Shown here one piece after another: positions 26,342 through 34,266 of a stretch of 45,454 bases of DNA (its first letter is position 1; each line of letters starts with the position of its first letter). Origin of the DNA: Gemmatimonadota bacterium (GTDB lineage: Bacteria; Gemmatimonadota; Gemmatimonadetes; Palauibacterales; KS3-K002). Made by a program: the position numbers and the translations under genes. The notes under the pieces are model-generated. The model saw nothing but the letters and a program-made list of their open reading frames with translations. It made no database searches and was not told the DNA's origin. The stretch covers positions 2,306,804 through 2,352,257 of the forward strand of contig CP070823.1 of NCBI GenBank assembly GCA_020344375.1, in the 5' to 3' direction.

Positions 26342-26782
26342 CTAGGCGTGGATCTCTCCCTGGGCACTGCCGCCGGCTTCGAGTTGCTGCAGCGTTAGGC
26401 GTGCGTGCTCGATATGCGCTGCCGCCTCCTCGTCACTCGGCGGCCGCTGCAGGAACGCTCGTAGATGCCGGCGTGCGCCTGCCATGTCTCCGCGATGCAG
26501 GAGCAAGAACGCCAAGCCGTAGTGCGCGGCCGGCGAGTCCTGCCGGGTCTTGATGGCCTCTTCGTAGTACCTGACCGCTTCGTCGGGCATCCCGATGTGC
26601 GTGTAGACGACGGCCATCTGTTCCATGATCTCAGGGTCGCCCGGCCGCTGCCTGAGAGCGAGACGAAACGACGTGAGGGCTTCGTGATGCTTCTGCTGAT
26701 TCGCGAGCTTCAGCCCCTCGCGGTAATAGTCAGCAGGCTCGCCTAGCCCTTTGCCACGTCGCGAGAACGGCCACCATCCCAT
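26342..26782 (-). CDS. Small TPR protein
   Basis: A 146-residue protein with three tetratricopeptide-like repeats (YYREGLKLANQQKHHEALTSF, MEQMAVVYTHIGMPDEAVRYY, AHYGLAFLLLHRGDMAGARRHL). It has no signal peptide and no catalytic motif. Its stop lies just upstream of the acyl-CoA synthetase gene, so the two are probably co-transcribed. Confidence 0.75.
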   Translation of the reverse strand: MGWWPFSRRGKGLGEPADYYREGLKLANQQKHHEALTSFRLALRQRPGDPEIMEQMAVVYTHIGMPDEAVRYYEEAIKTRQDSPAAHYGLAFLLLHRGDMAGARRHLRAFLQRPPSDEEAAAHIEHARLTLQQLEAGGSAQGEIHA

Positions 26783-26823
26783 ACCCTACATCCGGGCCTG
26801 CACACCGGTTCGCGTGCTGCCGG

Positions 26824-27093
26824 CTAGACCACGCTACCCGGGGCAGCAGCTCCGCTCACTAGACTGTTGTAGATGATCGCGATCAGCCAGCCGCCGATGA
26901 AACCGTATATCAGGCCCCAGACCAGAGCCAACAGCGCACCGATGAAGCTCCAGCTGTAACCGATGTAGAACGCGGACAACAACGTGATCGTCTGGCCCTG
27001 GCCGAACCACAGCGAGAGTAGTGTGCCCACGAAGCCTGCCGCACCCAGTACGACTCCACACGCCAGGCCAAACCACTTCGCCTCCAGTTTCAT
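26824..27093 (-). CDS. Small membrane protein, holin-annotated type
   Basis: An 89-residue protein with three hydrophobic segments (FGLACGVVLGAAGFVGTLLSLWF, SAFYIGYSWSFIGALLALVWGLIYGF and GGWLIAIIYNSLV). Similar small chromosomal proteins are commonly labelled bacteriophage holin, but no phage genes lie nearby, so a lysis role is not supported. AGGAGG sits before the ATG. Confidence 0.65.
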   Translation of the reverse strand: MKLEAKWFGLACGVVLGAAGFVGTLLSLWFGQGQTITLLSAFYIGYSWSFIGALLALVWGLIYGFIGGWLIAIIYNSLVSGAAAPGSVV

Positions 27094-27214
27094 GCGACCT
27101 CCTTTGCAGTAGACGGCGCCGCGCGGGGCATCCTAGCCCCATCCACCGAGCGATGCAATCGCGAGCCCTCGACCGCCCCACGTGTCACCGTCCACCCCAC
27201 TCACCGCCCGACCG

Positions 27215-27856
27215 TTAACCGAGACCTACTTTCGGCTCGATCTTCCTCTCTGCCACTGCCGTGCCGCCCTCAGCCGCCACGATCACAAGACCCGAGGCTT
27301 TCACCTCCTTCAGATCCACATCCCCTGCATCGAAGAGCAACAGGCGCCCTCCCGCCGCGACCCTGCGGGCCGCCGCAGCGACCAGTTCCTGATCTCCGGC
27401 GGGCGCAATCGCCACAGCACGCAGCCGATATTCAACCAGGGGGAAACGGACTTCGGACAGGATCCGGCTCACTCCACGTCCCCCGCGAAAGCCATCTGGT
27501 GCCGGTTTCACGCTGATCACCTCGAGGTCCGGTGCCAGCCGCGCCACGGCGTCGGCGACATGAGCCAAGCGCTCGTCCAGCAGCAAATAGCCCCGCTCCT
27601 CCGCCAGCCCCGAGAGAGCCACGATCTTGAGCGCGAGATCCTCTTCCTCCAGCAGCGGGCCCGGCTGACGATCGGCCGCCGGATCCAGCCGCAGATCAGC
27701 TACGCCGTCGGTCACCGGATAGTCGGTGCGGCAGTGGGGGCAACCCAACCAGCCGCGTTGCACCCGGCGGTCCTTGACCTGCTGCGCGAGTAGGATGAGC
27801 CCGTGCGTGGGACCGCAGCGAGGGCAGGTCAGCAGATCAGTGAGCTGAAAGAACAC
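27215..27856 (-). CDS. Trm112-like zinc-ribbon protein with degenerate methyltransferase-like tail
   Basis: The 213-residue protein starts with a Trm112p-like zinc ribbon: CPRCG (residues 12-16), a second pair in GCPHC (about 36-40) and the characteristic YPVTDGVADLR. The remainder resembles the C-terminal half of a class I methyltransferase (VAAAARRVAAGGRLLLFDAG) but shows no GxGxG SAM-binding motif, so activity is doubtful. I chose GTG at 27856, overlapping the M20 gene stop by 20 bases; the frame is open further upstream but only inside the M20 gene. Confidence 0.65.
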   Translation of the reverse strand: MFFQLTDLLTCPRCGPTHGLILLAQQVKDRRVQRGWLGCPHCRTDYPVTDGVADLRLDPAADRQPGPLLEEEDLALKIVALSGLAEERGYLLLDERLAHVADAVARLAPDLEVISVKPAPDGFRGGRGVSRILSEVRFPLVEYRLRAVAIAPAGDQELVAAAARRVAAGGRLLLFDAGDVDLKEVKASGLVIVAAEGGTAVAERKIEPKVGLG

Positions 27857-29084
27857 TTTCCACTTCGGCCAGCGCCCAGCGGTAGAGGATCTCGCCCGCC
27901 AGCTTGATGTCCTCACGGCGCGAGTCCTCATCAGGCCGATGGCTGACCCCCCTGAGGCTGGGAATGAAGAAGAGGCCGGCCGGCGCGACCCGTGCCACAT
28001 TCATGGCATCGTGAGCGGCCATCGAAACCATGCGCATCGACTCGGCGTCCAGTTTCTTGCACACCGCCTCCAGACGCTGGGTTACCTCCTCCGCCAGGTT
28101 CGTGGCTCGCATCTCCGAGATCGGGATCATCTCGAGACCCACACCCGGCGCGCGTGGCCCCGTGGTGGCCACCAGCTCCTTCAGGCGACGCGCGATCTCG
28201 TCCTGATCGCGTTCACTCGGAGCACGATGCTCCACGATAGCCCACGCCCGGTCCGGGATCACGTTCGCCACGCCGGGTTCGACCCCCATCGCTCCGCAGG
28301 TGATCACTCCCATCTCCAGACCCCTCACCAGCTGTGGCAGCCGCCCAACCATGCCTGCAATCGGCACCAGTGCATCACGACGCTCGCGCATCGCGGTCGT
28401 GCCGGCATGATTGGTCTCACCACGGCTCTCAAGCCGCCAGCGACGCATCCCCGACACCTGCGTGACCAGCCCGATTCGCTTGCTCGCCTCGATGAGCCGA
28501 CCGCCCTGCTCGATGTGTGCCTCGCCGTAGACCGCGATCTCGATCGGTTGCTTGTACACGAACTTCGCCCGGAGCTCACCTGTCTCCCGGCTCCGCCTCG
28601 GCTTCTTCTGCAGACCCCGCTCAGCCAGAACCTCGGCCAACATCTTTCCGTCGCGGTCGCGCAAGAGCAGCTCCTCCGCGCTGACCGCGCCCGCATACGC
28701 CCGCGATCCCCAAAGCCCGTTGCCGAAGCGGTAGCCCTCCTCATCCGCCCAGATCGCCACCGCGACCGGCGCATTGCGTCGCTTAGTGAGTATCCTCTGC
28801 ATCGCCGTCAGCGCTGCGGCAACCCCTAACGTGCCATCCAGCCAACCGCCGTTCGGCACCGTGTCAAGGTGCGAGCCCATGACGACGTACCGACCCTTGC
28901 CTTCGCCGTTCACCAGGAACGTGTTGCCCGCCAAGTCCCGGATCTTCTTGACTCGCTTGCTGCGCCCGAACACTGCCACCGCCGCAGCATGGGCCTTATC
29001 CTCCCACTCCGTCAGGCCGAGGCGCGTGATGCCGTCCTTCGTCGCGCTGATCCTCCGGAACTTCTTCAGATGCTGTTGCACCAT
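27837..29084 (-). CDS. M20 family amidase (allantoate amidohydrolase/N-carbamoylase type)
   Basis: A 415-residue zinc hydrolase of the HyuC/AllC group. Zinc ligands are in MGSHLDTVPNGGWLDGTLG (His and Asp) and IWADEEGYRFGNGLWGSRA (Glu pair), with His in EAHIEQGGRLIE and AHDAMNVARV. The dimerisation His is in ETNHAGTTAM. These enzymes cut N-carbamoyl or ureido groups from amino acids, or allantoate. The gene neighbourhood gives no further hint at the substrate. It is followed by a Trm112-like gene with a 20-base overlap. Confidence 0.88.
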   Translation of the reverse strand: MVQQHLKKFRRISATKDGITRLGLTEWEDKAHAAAVAVFGRSKRVKKIRDLAGNTFLVNGEGKGRYVVMGSHLDTVPNGGWLDGTLGVAAALTAMQRILTKRRNAPVAVAIWADEEGYRFGNGLWGSRAYAGAVSAEELLLRDRDGKMLAEVLAERGLQKKPRRSRETGELRAKFVYKQPIEIAVYGEAHIEQGGRLIEASKRIGLVTQVSGMRRWRLESRGETNHAGTTAMRERRDALVPIAGMVGRLPQLVRGLEMGVITCGAMGVEPGVANVIPDRAWAIVEHRAPSERDQDEIARRLKELVATTGPRAPGVGLEMIPISEMRATNLAEEVTQRLEAVCKKLDAESMRMVSMAAHDAMNVARVAPAGLFFIPSLRGVSHRPDEDSRREDIKLAGEILYRWALAEVESVLSAH

Positions 29085-29161
29085 TATCCACTTACCTGAT
29101 CGCTGGTTCCCGCGAGCCGGCTCACTGCTAGCAACCCGAAAGCCGGTCCGCCACGCCTCGC

Positions 29162-29902
29162 TTACCGGCGACCCGCCGCCGGGTTTGCCCTGATCACAAT
29201 CTCTTCTACGCAGACCGCTTCAGGCTGCGCGATCGCGAAATAGACCGCCTCGGCCACGGCTCCGGGCGCCAGCATCTCCGCCCGTGCCGGCAGATCAGTC
29301 CGCCTGTCCGGGTCAAAGCGATCCCAGAGCGGCGTATCCACAGCGGACGGCTCGATCCACGTTATCTTCACACCGGTCCCACGCAGCTCCTCCACCAGCA
29401 CTTCGTGCAGGCCGCGCAGCCCGTACTTCGAGGCGGAATACGCCGCATTGCCGGGAAACGCCTTGCGCCCCGCCACCGAACCGATGTTCACAATGTGTCC
29501 TGACCCGCGGGCCAGCATGTCGGGCAACCAGGCGCGGGCAAGCTGGAAAGGGGCCCGAAGGTTGACGGTGAGCACTCGCTCGAACGCCGACAGCTCCGTC
29601 TCGGCGAACGGCGCCAGCTCGAAAGCCCCGGCGTTGTTGACCAGCACATCGGGCGCCTCACCCCAGGAATCCAACACGCGGTCGCGCACACCTGCGACGA
29701 ACTCCCCGTCCGTGAGGTCGCCGACGATCGCACGCGCACCCAGCCGTACCGCCAACTCCTCCAGCGCCTCCGCCCCGCGCCCAAGCAACACGAGTTCGGC
29801 TCCGCCCTGCCCCAAACGCTCCGCCAGCACCCGGCCCACTCCGCCGGTCGCGCCCGTCAGCAGAACTCTGTATCCCGACAGCTCGCCCCGCGTCTTCGTC
29901 AC
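29162..29902 (-). CDS. Short-chain dehydrogenase; candidate pterin reductase
   Basis: The 246-residue SDR has TGATGGVG (residues 17-24), [11 protein letters not shown], the catalytic Ser in [10 protein letters not shown] and YSASK. The start is GTG (29902), overlapping the folE stop in GTGA, so it is translationally coupled to folE. The upstream gene is a eukaryotic-type 6-pyruvoyltetrahydropterin synthase. This context makes a sepiapterin-reductase-like step in tetrahydrobiopterin synthesis plausible, but the protein sequence alone only says SDR. Confidence 0.8.
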   Translation of the reverse strand: MTKTRGELSGYRVLLTGATGGVGRVLAERLGQGGAELVLLGRGAEALEELAVRLGARAIVGDLTDGEFVAGVRDRVLDSWGEAPDVLVNNAGAFELAPFAETELSAFERVLTVNLRAPFQLARAWLPDMLARGSGHIVNIGSVAGRKAFPGNAAYSASKYGLRGLHEVLVEELRGTGVKITWIEPSAVDTPLWDRFDPDRRTDLPARAEMLAPGAVAEAVYFAIAQPEAVCVEEIVIRANPAAGRR

Positions 29903-30525
29903 GCGCTGAACCAGTGCGAGGCCACGAGCCTGAGGAATTCGTCCCGGGTTCGCTGATCGGTCCGGAAAACGCCCTGCACCGAGCTGGTGATGGTCCGCGA
30001 GTTCTGCTTTTCCACACCCCGCATCATCATGCAGAGGTGAGCCGCTTCGATGACCACCCCCACACCCTTGGGCTGCACCATCTCCTGAATCGCCCGCGCG
30101 ATCTGATCGGTCAGCCGCTCCTGGACCTGGAGCCGCCGAGCGAACACCTCCACAACCCGCGGCAGCTTGCTGAACCCGACGATCCTGCCGTCAGGGATAT
30201 AGGCGATATGAGCCTTGCCAAAGAACGGCAGCAGGTGATGCTCGCACAACGAGTAGAGCTCGATGTCCTTCACGATCACCATCTCGTCGTGCTCGGCCTC
30301 GAACACGCCGTCACCGATCACCTGCTTCAGGTCCATCTCATAGCCGCGCGTCAGCCAGCGCAGCGACTCCTCAACGCGTTCCGGCGTACGCACCAAACCC
30401 ACGCGCTCCGGATCCTCGCCCAGCAGGAGAAGCTGAGCGCGCACCACATCCCGCAGGCTCAGCGTTCCCGCTTCCAGCAAGGCGTCAACGGTCCCGCCAA
30501 CGGCCATATCCGCTTTTCCTGACAT
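29899..30525 (-). CDS. folE: GTP cyclohydrolase I
   Basis: This enzyme converts GTP to 7,8-dihydroneopterin triphosphate, the first step of pterin and folate synthesis. The 208-residue sequence carries the zinc site (Cys/His in [20 protein letters not shown], and Cys in [16 protein letters not shown]) and the substrate segment GLSKLPR-like [24 protein letters not shown]. It sits between the PTPS gene and an SDR gene on the same strand, pointing to a pterin-specific operon. Confidence 0.96.
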   Translation of the reverse strand: MSGKADMAVGGTVDALLEAGTLSLRDVVRAQLLLLGEDPERVGLVRTPERVEESLRWLTRGYEMDLKQVIGDGVFEAEHDEMVIVKDIELYSLCEHHLLPFFGKAHIAYIPDGRIVGFSKLPRVVEVFARRLQVQERLTDQIARAIQEMVQPKGVGVVIEAAHLCMMMRGVEKQNSRTITSSVQGVFRTDQRTRDEFLRLVASHWFSA

Positions 30526-30612
30526 TGACTCTCTTATTTCCCTCCCGCGCGAACAGCGCCTGCGGCACGCAACACCGCATCCTCAGGCGACCGCGGTCTC
30601 CGGCAACGCCGG

Positions 30613-31026
30613 TCACTCGCCCGAGTACTCCGCCAAGTTGCGCTCCGACTCCGACACGACCACGCGCTCCAGCATGCCTTCCGGCAACACTCGCTCAAGC
30701 CGGCGCCAGATCTGCACCGCGATGTTCTCCGCCGTCGGGATCACGCCTTCCAGCCACGGCACATCCACGTTGAGATTGGCATGATCCACATCCTGGAGCA
30801 CCGCTTCCTCAACAGCCTGTTTCAGCCGCTTCAGATCGAAGACGTACCCGGTCTTGGGATCCACCTCACCCCTGAGCGTCACCTCGAGCCCGTAGTTGTG
30901 ACCGTGGCCGCCCGGATTGTTGCACAGCCCGTAGATCTCCCGGTTCTCATGATCCGACAGCTGCGGATTGTGCAGGCGATGGCCGGCGCTGAAATGGAGC
31001 CGCCGAGTCACTCGTACGATGGGCAT
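30613..31026 (-). CDS. 6-pyruvoyltetrahydropterin synthase
   Basis: The 137-residue protein carries zinc ligands in FSAGHRLHN and GGHGHNYGLEV and the catalytic Cys in YGLCNNPGGHGHNY. The Asp-His pair in DVDHANLNVDVPWLEGV and Glu in VSESERN are also present. The sequence follows the animal PTPS closely (NREIYGLCNNPGGHGHNY, PTAENIAVQIWRRLERVLPEGML) rather than QueD. Known PTPS makes 6-pyruvoyltetrahydropterin from dihydroneopterin triphosphate, the product of the folE gene 88 bases downstream. Confidence 0.9.
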   Translation of the reverse strand: MPIVRVTRRLHFSAGHRLHNPQLSDHENREIYGLCNNPGGHGHNYGLEVTLRGEVDPKTGYVFDLKRLKQAVEEAVLQDVDHANLNVDVPWLEGVIPTAENIAVQIWRRLERVLPEGMLERVVVSESERNLAEYSGE

Positions 31027-31114
31027 TGGTTATCCAGCTCACAGAAAAGCGCGGCTCGGCCGGCGCGGACCCGGAAAGTTAAGCTATTTCGCACACTAAA
31101 GCGTCCTAAGTTAG

Positions 31115-31135
31115 AGCATCATGGTAACTGATGCT
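31115..31135. repeat. Inverted repeat upstream of the PTPS gene
   Basis: AGCATCA, seven bases, TGATGCT, centred about 100 bases upstream of the PTPS start. Its position suits an operator, but no known binding protein is recognised. Confidence 0.3.
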
Positions 31136-31191
31136 AGATGACGGCCGCGATCCCCCGGTGCAGCGGCCGCCGGACAAGTAGCAAGCAACAC

Positions 31192-31228
31192 AAAAAAGGG
31201 TCGGCCCCCGAATCCGCGGGGGCCGACC
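31192..31228 (-). terminator. Rho-independent terminator of the 6S-like RNA
   Basis: On the minus strand, a 12-base GC-rich perfect stem (GGTCGGCCCCCG with CGGGGGCCGACC, six-base loop) is followed by TTTTTT. This is the clearest terminator of the region. Confidence 0.9.
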
Positions 31229-31396
31229 GAGCGAGTGACGGGCCGCAGGGCATTCAATGAAGCCCTCCTGCAACCTTTAGGTGCCCTCTCCCCGACTTTC
31301 CGCCTTCCCTGAGCGGGCATGACGTCAATCGAAGAAGGCGGGCCCGCACATTCTCGTGTTGGCTCAAGAATGGGTCGCTGCGGCCTTCATTCGCTT
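31222..31396 (-). ncRNA. ssrS: 6S RNA
   Basis: The segment between a strong promoter and a strong terminator has no open frame and folds like 6S RNA, the RNA that binds and inhibits the housekeeping RNA polymerase. The closing stem pairs GGCCGCAG (31385-31378) with CTGCGGCC (31248-31241), extended outwards by TGA/TCA and AGCGA/TCGCT. A terminal stem pairs CCGCCTTC with GAAGGCGG. The 5' strand of the central region reads CTTGAGCCAACACGAGAATG, close to the E. coli 6S stretch CUGAGCC...ACAAGAAUGUGG. The 3' side has GCCCTGCGGC, like GCCUGCGGC in E. coli. Ends are predicted, within a few bases. It is recognised by comparison from memory, not by a covariance model. Confidence 0.72.
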
Positions 31397-31402
31397 GACC
31401 AC

Positions 31403-31431
31403 ATTCTAATATGCCGTCAGCTCAACGTCAA
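31403..31431 (-). promoter_or_regulatory. Sigma-70 promoter of the 6S-like RNA
   Basis: On the minus strand, TTGACG (31431-31426), exactly 17 bases, TAGAAT (31408-31403). Each box differs from consensus by one base. The transcription start is predicted at about 31396. Confidence 0.7.
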
Positions 31432-31467
31432 TTGAACAAATACCGAAGCACCAGTCAGTACGATCAC

Positions 31468-32283
31468 CTAGTGCGCGCCCAGCTTCACCGCCACCATCGC
31501 CAACGCACCCAACACGAACATCAGAGTGTTCACGGGTCGACCGTGAGCCTGGCCCTCAGGGAGCAGGTCGGCCGCGCCGACGTAAAGGAACGAGCCGCCA
31601 GCCAGCCCCAACAGAACACCGAGCAGCTCCTCCGAAACGGTCCTCAAACTGAAGTAGCTCAGCGCCACGGCCAGCGGCGTGATCAGTGCCAGCGCACTGC
31701 TGACCCAGGCCGCGCGGGGCCCCGGAACACCGGAGTGGTAGAGCGCGGACATCGCGGCGATGCCGACGGGCAGTTTGTGGACGACCACGAGCGCGGCAGC
31801 CACGGTGCCGATCAGCGCACCGGCCGACAAGCCTGCGCCAACAGAGACGCCCTCAGCGATGGAGTGGATCGCCAGGCCCAGTATCACCAACGGACCCACG
31901 TGCTGGGCGTGCGCGACATGACGATGACCCTCAATGGCTGACTCGCCCCGGGGGTGCACGTGCGGTAAGAAGTGGGCTTCTACCAAGAAGAGCAGCAAGA
32001 AGCCGGCGAGCGTCCAGGTCAACCCGCGACCGGTCCCTACCAGGTCCACACATGCCGGCACCAGGTGCAGCAGGGCGCCGGCGACGAGCAAGCCCGCCGC
32101 AAATGCGACCAGTTCCGCCGTGTGTTTGGTCGCCCACGATTCAAGGCGCCGAATCGCCCAGATCCCGGCAAGCATGCCGAACCCAGTGAGGGCAGCGAAG
32201 AGCAGAGCCGCCGCAGGAGGGGCGGGGACGGCGGTCACTCCGTTCTCGAGAACAACCGCAGCGTGCGATATCGTCAGGGGCAT
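31468..32283 (-). CDS. ZIP family metal permease
   Basis: The 271-residue protein has the ZIP fold with eight hydrophobic segments. TM4 carries the metal-binding AIHSIAEGVSVGAG and TM5 HKLPVGIAA, the positions where ZIP proteins coordinate zinc or iron. A cytosolic histidine-containing loop precedes TM4 (EAHFLPHVHPRGE, GHRHVAHAQH). It imports divalent metal, most likely zinc as its neighbours suggest. The gene is divergent from the outer-membrane protein/ZnuA/ZnuB cluster, sharing about 140 bases of regulatory sequence with repeats near its start. Substrate is inferred. Confidence 0.85.
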   Translation of the reverse strand: MPLTISHAAVVLENGVTAVPAPPAAALLFAALTGFGMLAGIWAIRRLESWATKHTAELVAFAAGLLVAGALLHLVPACVDLVGTGRGLTWTLAGFLLLFLVEAHFLPHVHPRGESAIEGHRHVAHAQHVGPLVILGLAIHSIAEGVSVGAGLSAGALIGTVAAALVVVHKLPVGIAAMSALYHSGVPGPRAAWVSSALALITPLAVALSYFSLRTVSEELLGVLLGLAGGSFLYVGAADLLPEGQAHGRPVNTLMFVLGALAMVAVKLGAH

Positions 32284-32293
32284 GCCTTTACTG

Positions 32294-32316
32294 TGAATCG
32301 ACTACTCTGAATCGAC
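32294..32316. repeat. Direct repeats upstream of the ZIP gene
   Basis: TGAATCGAC occurs at 32294-32302 and 32308-32316, a 14-base period, immediately upstream of the ZIP start. ATCGACC recurs at 32331-32337. The location between two divergent metal genes suits an operator. It does not match the usual Zur palindrome. Confidence 0.4.
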
Positions 32317-32427
32317 CGTCATAGCGAGCCATCGACCTGGCTGCCGGCAAAGATACGCGGGCCCGACCTCTCACAGCAACAAAGGACTTGACGCGTGGAG
32401 GCAAGACACCGTAGCCTTCGCTGCAGG

Positions 32428-32760
32428 ATGTGGAAGCGAGCCTTGCTCCGGCGCGTGGTCGCGCTTCAGCTGCTGCTCCTCTTGCCCGCGGGGCTTGGGG
32501 CACGCCTCTGCCTCGATGCCCGCTGGACAGTTGACTCGTACGGACACGTCGAGGTCGAGCACCACGATGCCTGCGCAAGAGCTCACGACCACCGGCTTTG
32601 CGTCCTGCTCTTCCACACCCCGTTGTCACCAGCGCCGACCTTGCCAGGTGTCGCATCGTCCGCGCCGATCGCAGACGCCGCGCCCGCCGGGCCGAGCGAC
32701 GCTCCTCGCTCTGAGCAGGTGCGGCTCACAGTCGCCCGTAGTCCTCCTCTCTCTACCTAG
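32428..32760 (+). CDS. Small secreted His/Cys-containing protein of the metal locus
   Basis: The 110-residue protein has a signal peptide (KRALLRR followed by VVALQLLLLLPAGLGA). The short mature domain holds metal-ligand-like residues, CLDARWTVDSYGHVEVEHHDAC and HDHRLC, and then a Pro/Ala-rich tail. The GHVxVE core resembles small periplasmic proteins found beside zinc-uptake genes, but no family name is secure. A TTGACG at 32388 with TAGCCT 18 bases on would start transcription next to this ATG; a GTG at 32395 is a possible longer start. It heads the plus-strand metal cluster. Confidence 0.55.
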   Translation: MWKRALLRRVVALQLLLLLPAGLGARLCLDARWTVDSYGHVEVEHHDACARAHDHRLCVLLFHTPLSPAPTLPGVASSAPIADAAPAGPSDAPRSEQVRLTVARSPPLST

Positions 32761-32880
32761 CTTCGGCACGCGGGCCGGTTAGCCAGCGGCCCGCTATCCG
32801 GGAAATCTCTAGCTAGCAGCACCCACCCTGTCGGGCGGCGGGTTGTGTGTGCTCTGCACCCCAACAAGGCAGGGAAGGCT

Positions 32881-34170
32881 ATGCGACAACAGCATCTGAT
32901 CCTCTGCACCGTCATGGCCCTGGCCATCACAGCTGGAGCGCCGGCGCGCCTTCCGGCACAGCAGGCAAAGGTGGACAGCCTGGAGGCTCGGATCCGTGAG
33001 CTCGAAGCGCGACTTGACAGCCTTATGGCCGCACTCACACGCGGTGAGGCGCCTCCACGCGTCGCTCAGACCGCCGAGGCCGAACTCGCCGCGCTACGGG
33101 CGGCGGCGCAGGCCGCGGCCGGCGAGCACCCGGCACCTGACACGGCCGGGCCTCAGGAGAGCCGGACGCGCAACCTCAACATCCTGAACCCTGAGATCAG
33201 CGTAACCGGTGATATCGTCGGAAGTTACACGAACCCCGCTGCAGGCGCGGACAACGTCAGCGCGGTGCCCCGCGAGTTCGAGTTCGCCTTCCAGGCTCCA
33301 CTCGACCCTTACACGCACACCAAGATCTTTGTCGCTCGCCACGCGCATTTTGACATCGCCGGCTTCCCGGGTGAAGAAGGCGAACATGAACACGGGTTCG
33401 AGATCGAGGAAGGCTACATGTACTGGGTCGGCCTGCCGATCGGCCTCAAGATCGGGAAATTCCGCCAGGAGATCGGCCTCTACAACCGCTGGCACACTCA
33501 TGCGCTGATGGAGGTGAACCGCGCGCTGCCTAGCGTGGCCTTTCTGGGGGGAGACGGGTTGATACAGGTCGGCGCTGCTGTCACCCTGCCGACCGTCACC
33601 CTCGGATCCAGCACGCAGACGCTGACCCTGGAACTCACGCGCGCGAACAACGCAGCGCTGTTCGAGGGCGGAAACGAGATCGGCTTTCTGGGCAACTTTC
33701 AGAGCTTCTGGGACCTGGGCCCCAGCAGCTACGTCCAGTTCGCTGCGACCGGCGTGTACGGCGAGAACGACGACGAGTCCCTCGCCTCGCGACTCCTGGA
33801 GTTCGATGTCGCGTACCGCTGGAGGCCGACTGGCCGGGCCATGTATCGGGACTTCACCCTCAAGGGCGAGTGGTACTTCGCCGAGAAGGACTTCGGCGTC
33901 GACGAGCTCACGGGGAACGGCGGTACCCTGCAGGCGAACCTGCGTCTCAACCGGCGCTGGATCGTCGGGGCCCGGGCCGACTACCTGGACGGCTACGGTG
34001 ACGGAGCGGAAATCATTCAGGTCGTACCCAGTCTGACGTGGTGGCAAAGCGAGTGGGTCTTCCTGAGGTTGCAGTACAACTACCTCAAGCCAGACGATGG
34101 GAAAGCTAACCACACCGTGCTGTTGCAGACCGTCTGGGCCGTGGGCCCGCACAAGCACGAGACGTACTGA
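32881..34170 (+). CDS. Outer-membrane protein (porin-like) of the metal-uptake locus
   Basis: The 429-residue protein has a signal peptide (cleavage near PAQQ), a short coiled coil (VDSLEARIRELEARLDSLMAAL), an Ala-rich linker, and about 320 residues of beta-barrel-like sequence with aromatic strand ends (EFEFAFQAPLDPYTHTK, WVFLRLQYNYLKPDD). A His/Glu loop reads GEEGEHEHGFEIEEG, suitable for metal. It is probably a trimeric-type porin for zinc or a similar metal in the outer membrane. AAGG precedes the ATG; the GTG start at 32845 is less supported. It is followed by a ZnuA-like gene. Confidence 0.7.
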   Translation: MRQQHLILCTVMALAITAGAPARLPAQQAKVDSLEARIRELEARLDSLMAALTRGEAPPRVAQTAEAELAALRAAAQAAAGEHPAPDTAGPQESRTRNLNILNPEISVTGDIVGSYTNPAAGADNVSAVPREFEFAFQAPLDPYTHTKIFVARHAHFDIAGFPGEEGEHEHGFEIEEGYMYWVGLPIGLKIGKFRQEIGLYNRWHTHALMEVNRALPSVAFLGGDGLIQVGAAVTLPTVTLGSSTQTLTLELTRANNAALFEGGNEIGFLGNFQSFWDLGPSSYVQFAATGVYGENDDESLASRLLEFDVAYRWRPTGRAMYRDFTLKGEWYFAEKDFGVDELTGNGGTLQANLRLNRRWIVGARADYLDGYGDGAEIIQVVPSLTWWQSEWVFLRLQYNYLKPDDGKANHTVLLQTVWAVGPHKHETY

Positions 34171-34178
34171 CGACGTCG

Positions 34179-34190
34179 AGCTGGGAAGAC
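34179..34190 (+). repeat. 12-base repeat in the leader of the ZnuA-like gene (copy 1)
   Basis: AGCTGGGAAGAC. Here it is part of a short hairpin (AGCTGG-GAAGA-CCAGCT). The same 12 bases recur at 35417-35428 before the permease gene. Confidence 0.4.
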
Positions 34191-34266
34191 CAGCTAAGAG
34201 CGAGAGAGATTAGGGAGTCGCGGGCTCGAGCGGCGACGCCGAGTCCGATCAGCGAAGGAGAGAGTC

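Noticed and set aside
26824..27093. Small membrane protein as evidence of a prophage
   Set aside because: No integrase, capsid, tail or lysozyme gene nearby; the holin name is a weak label.
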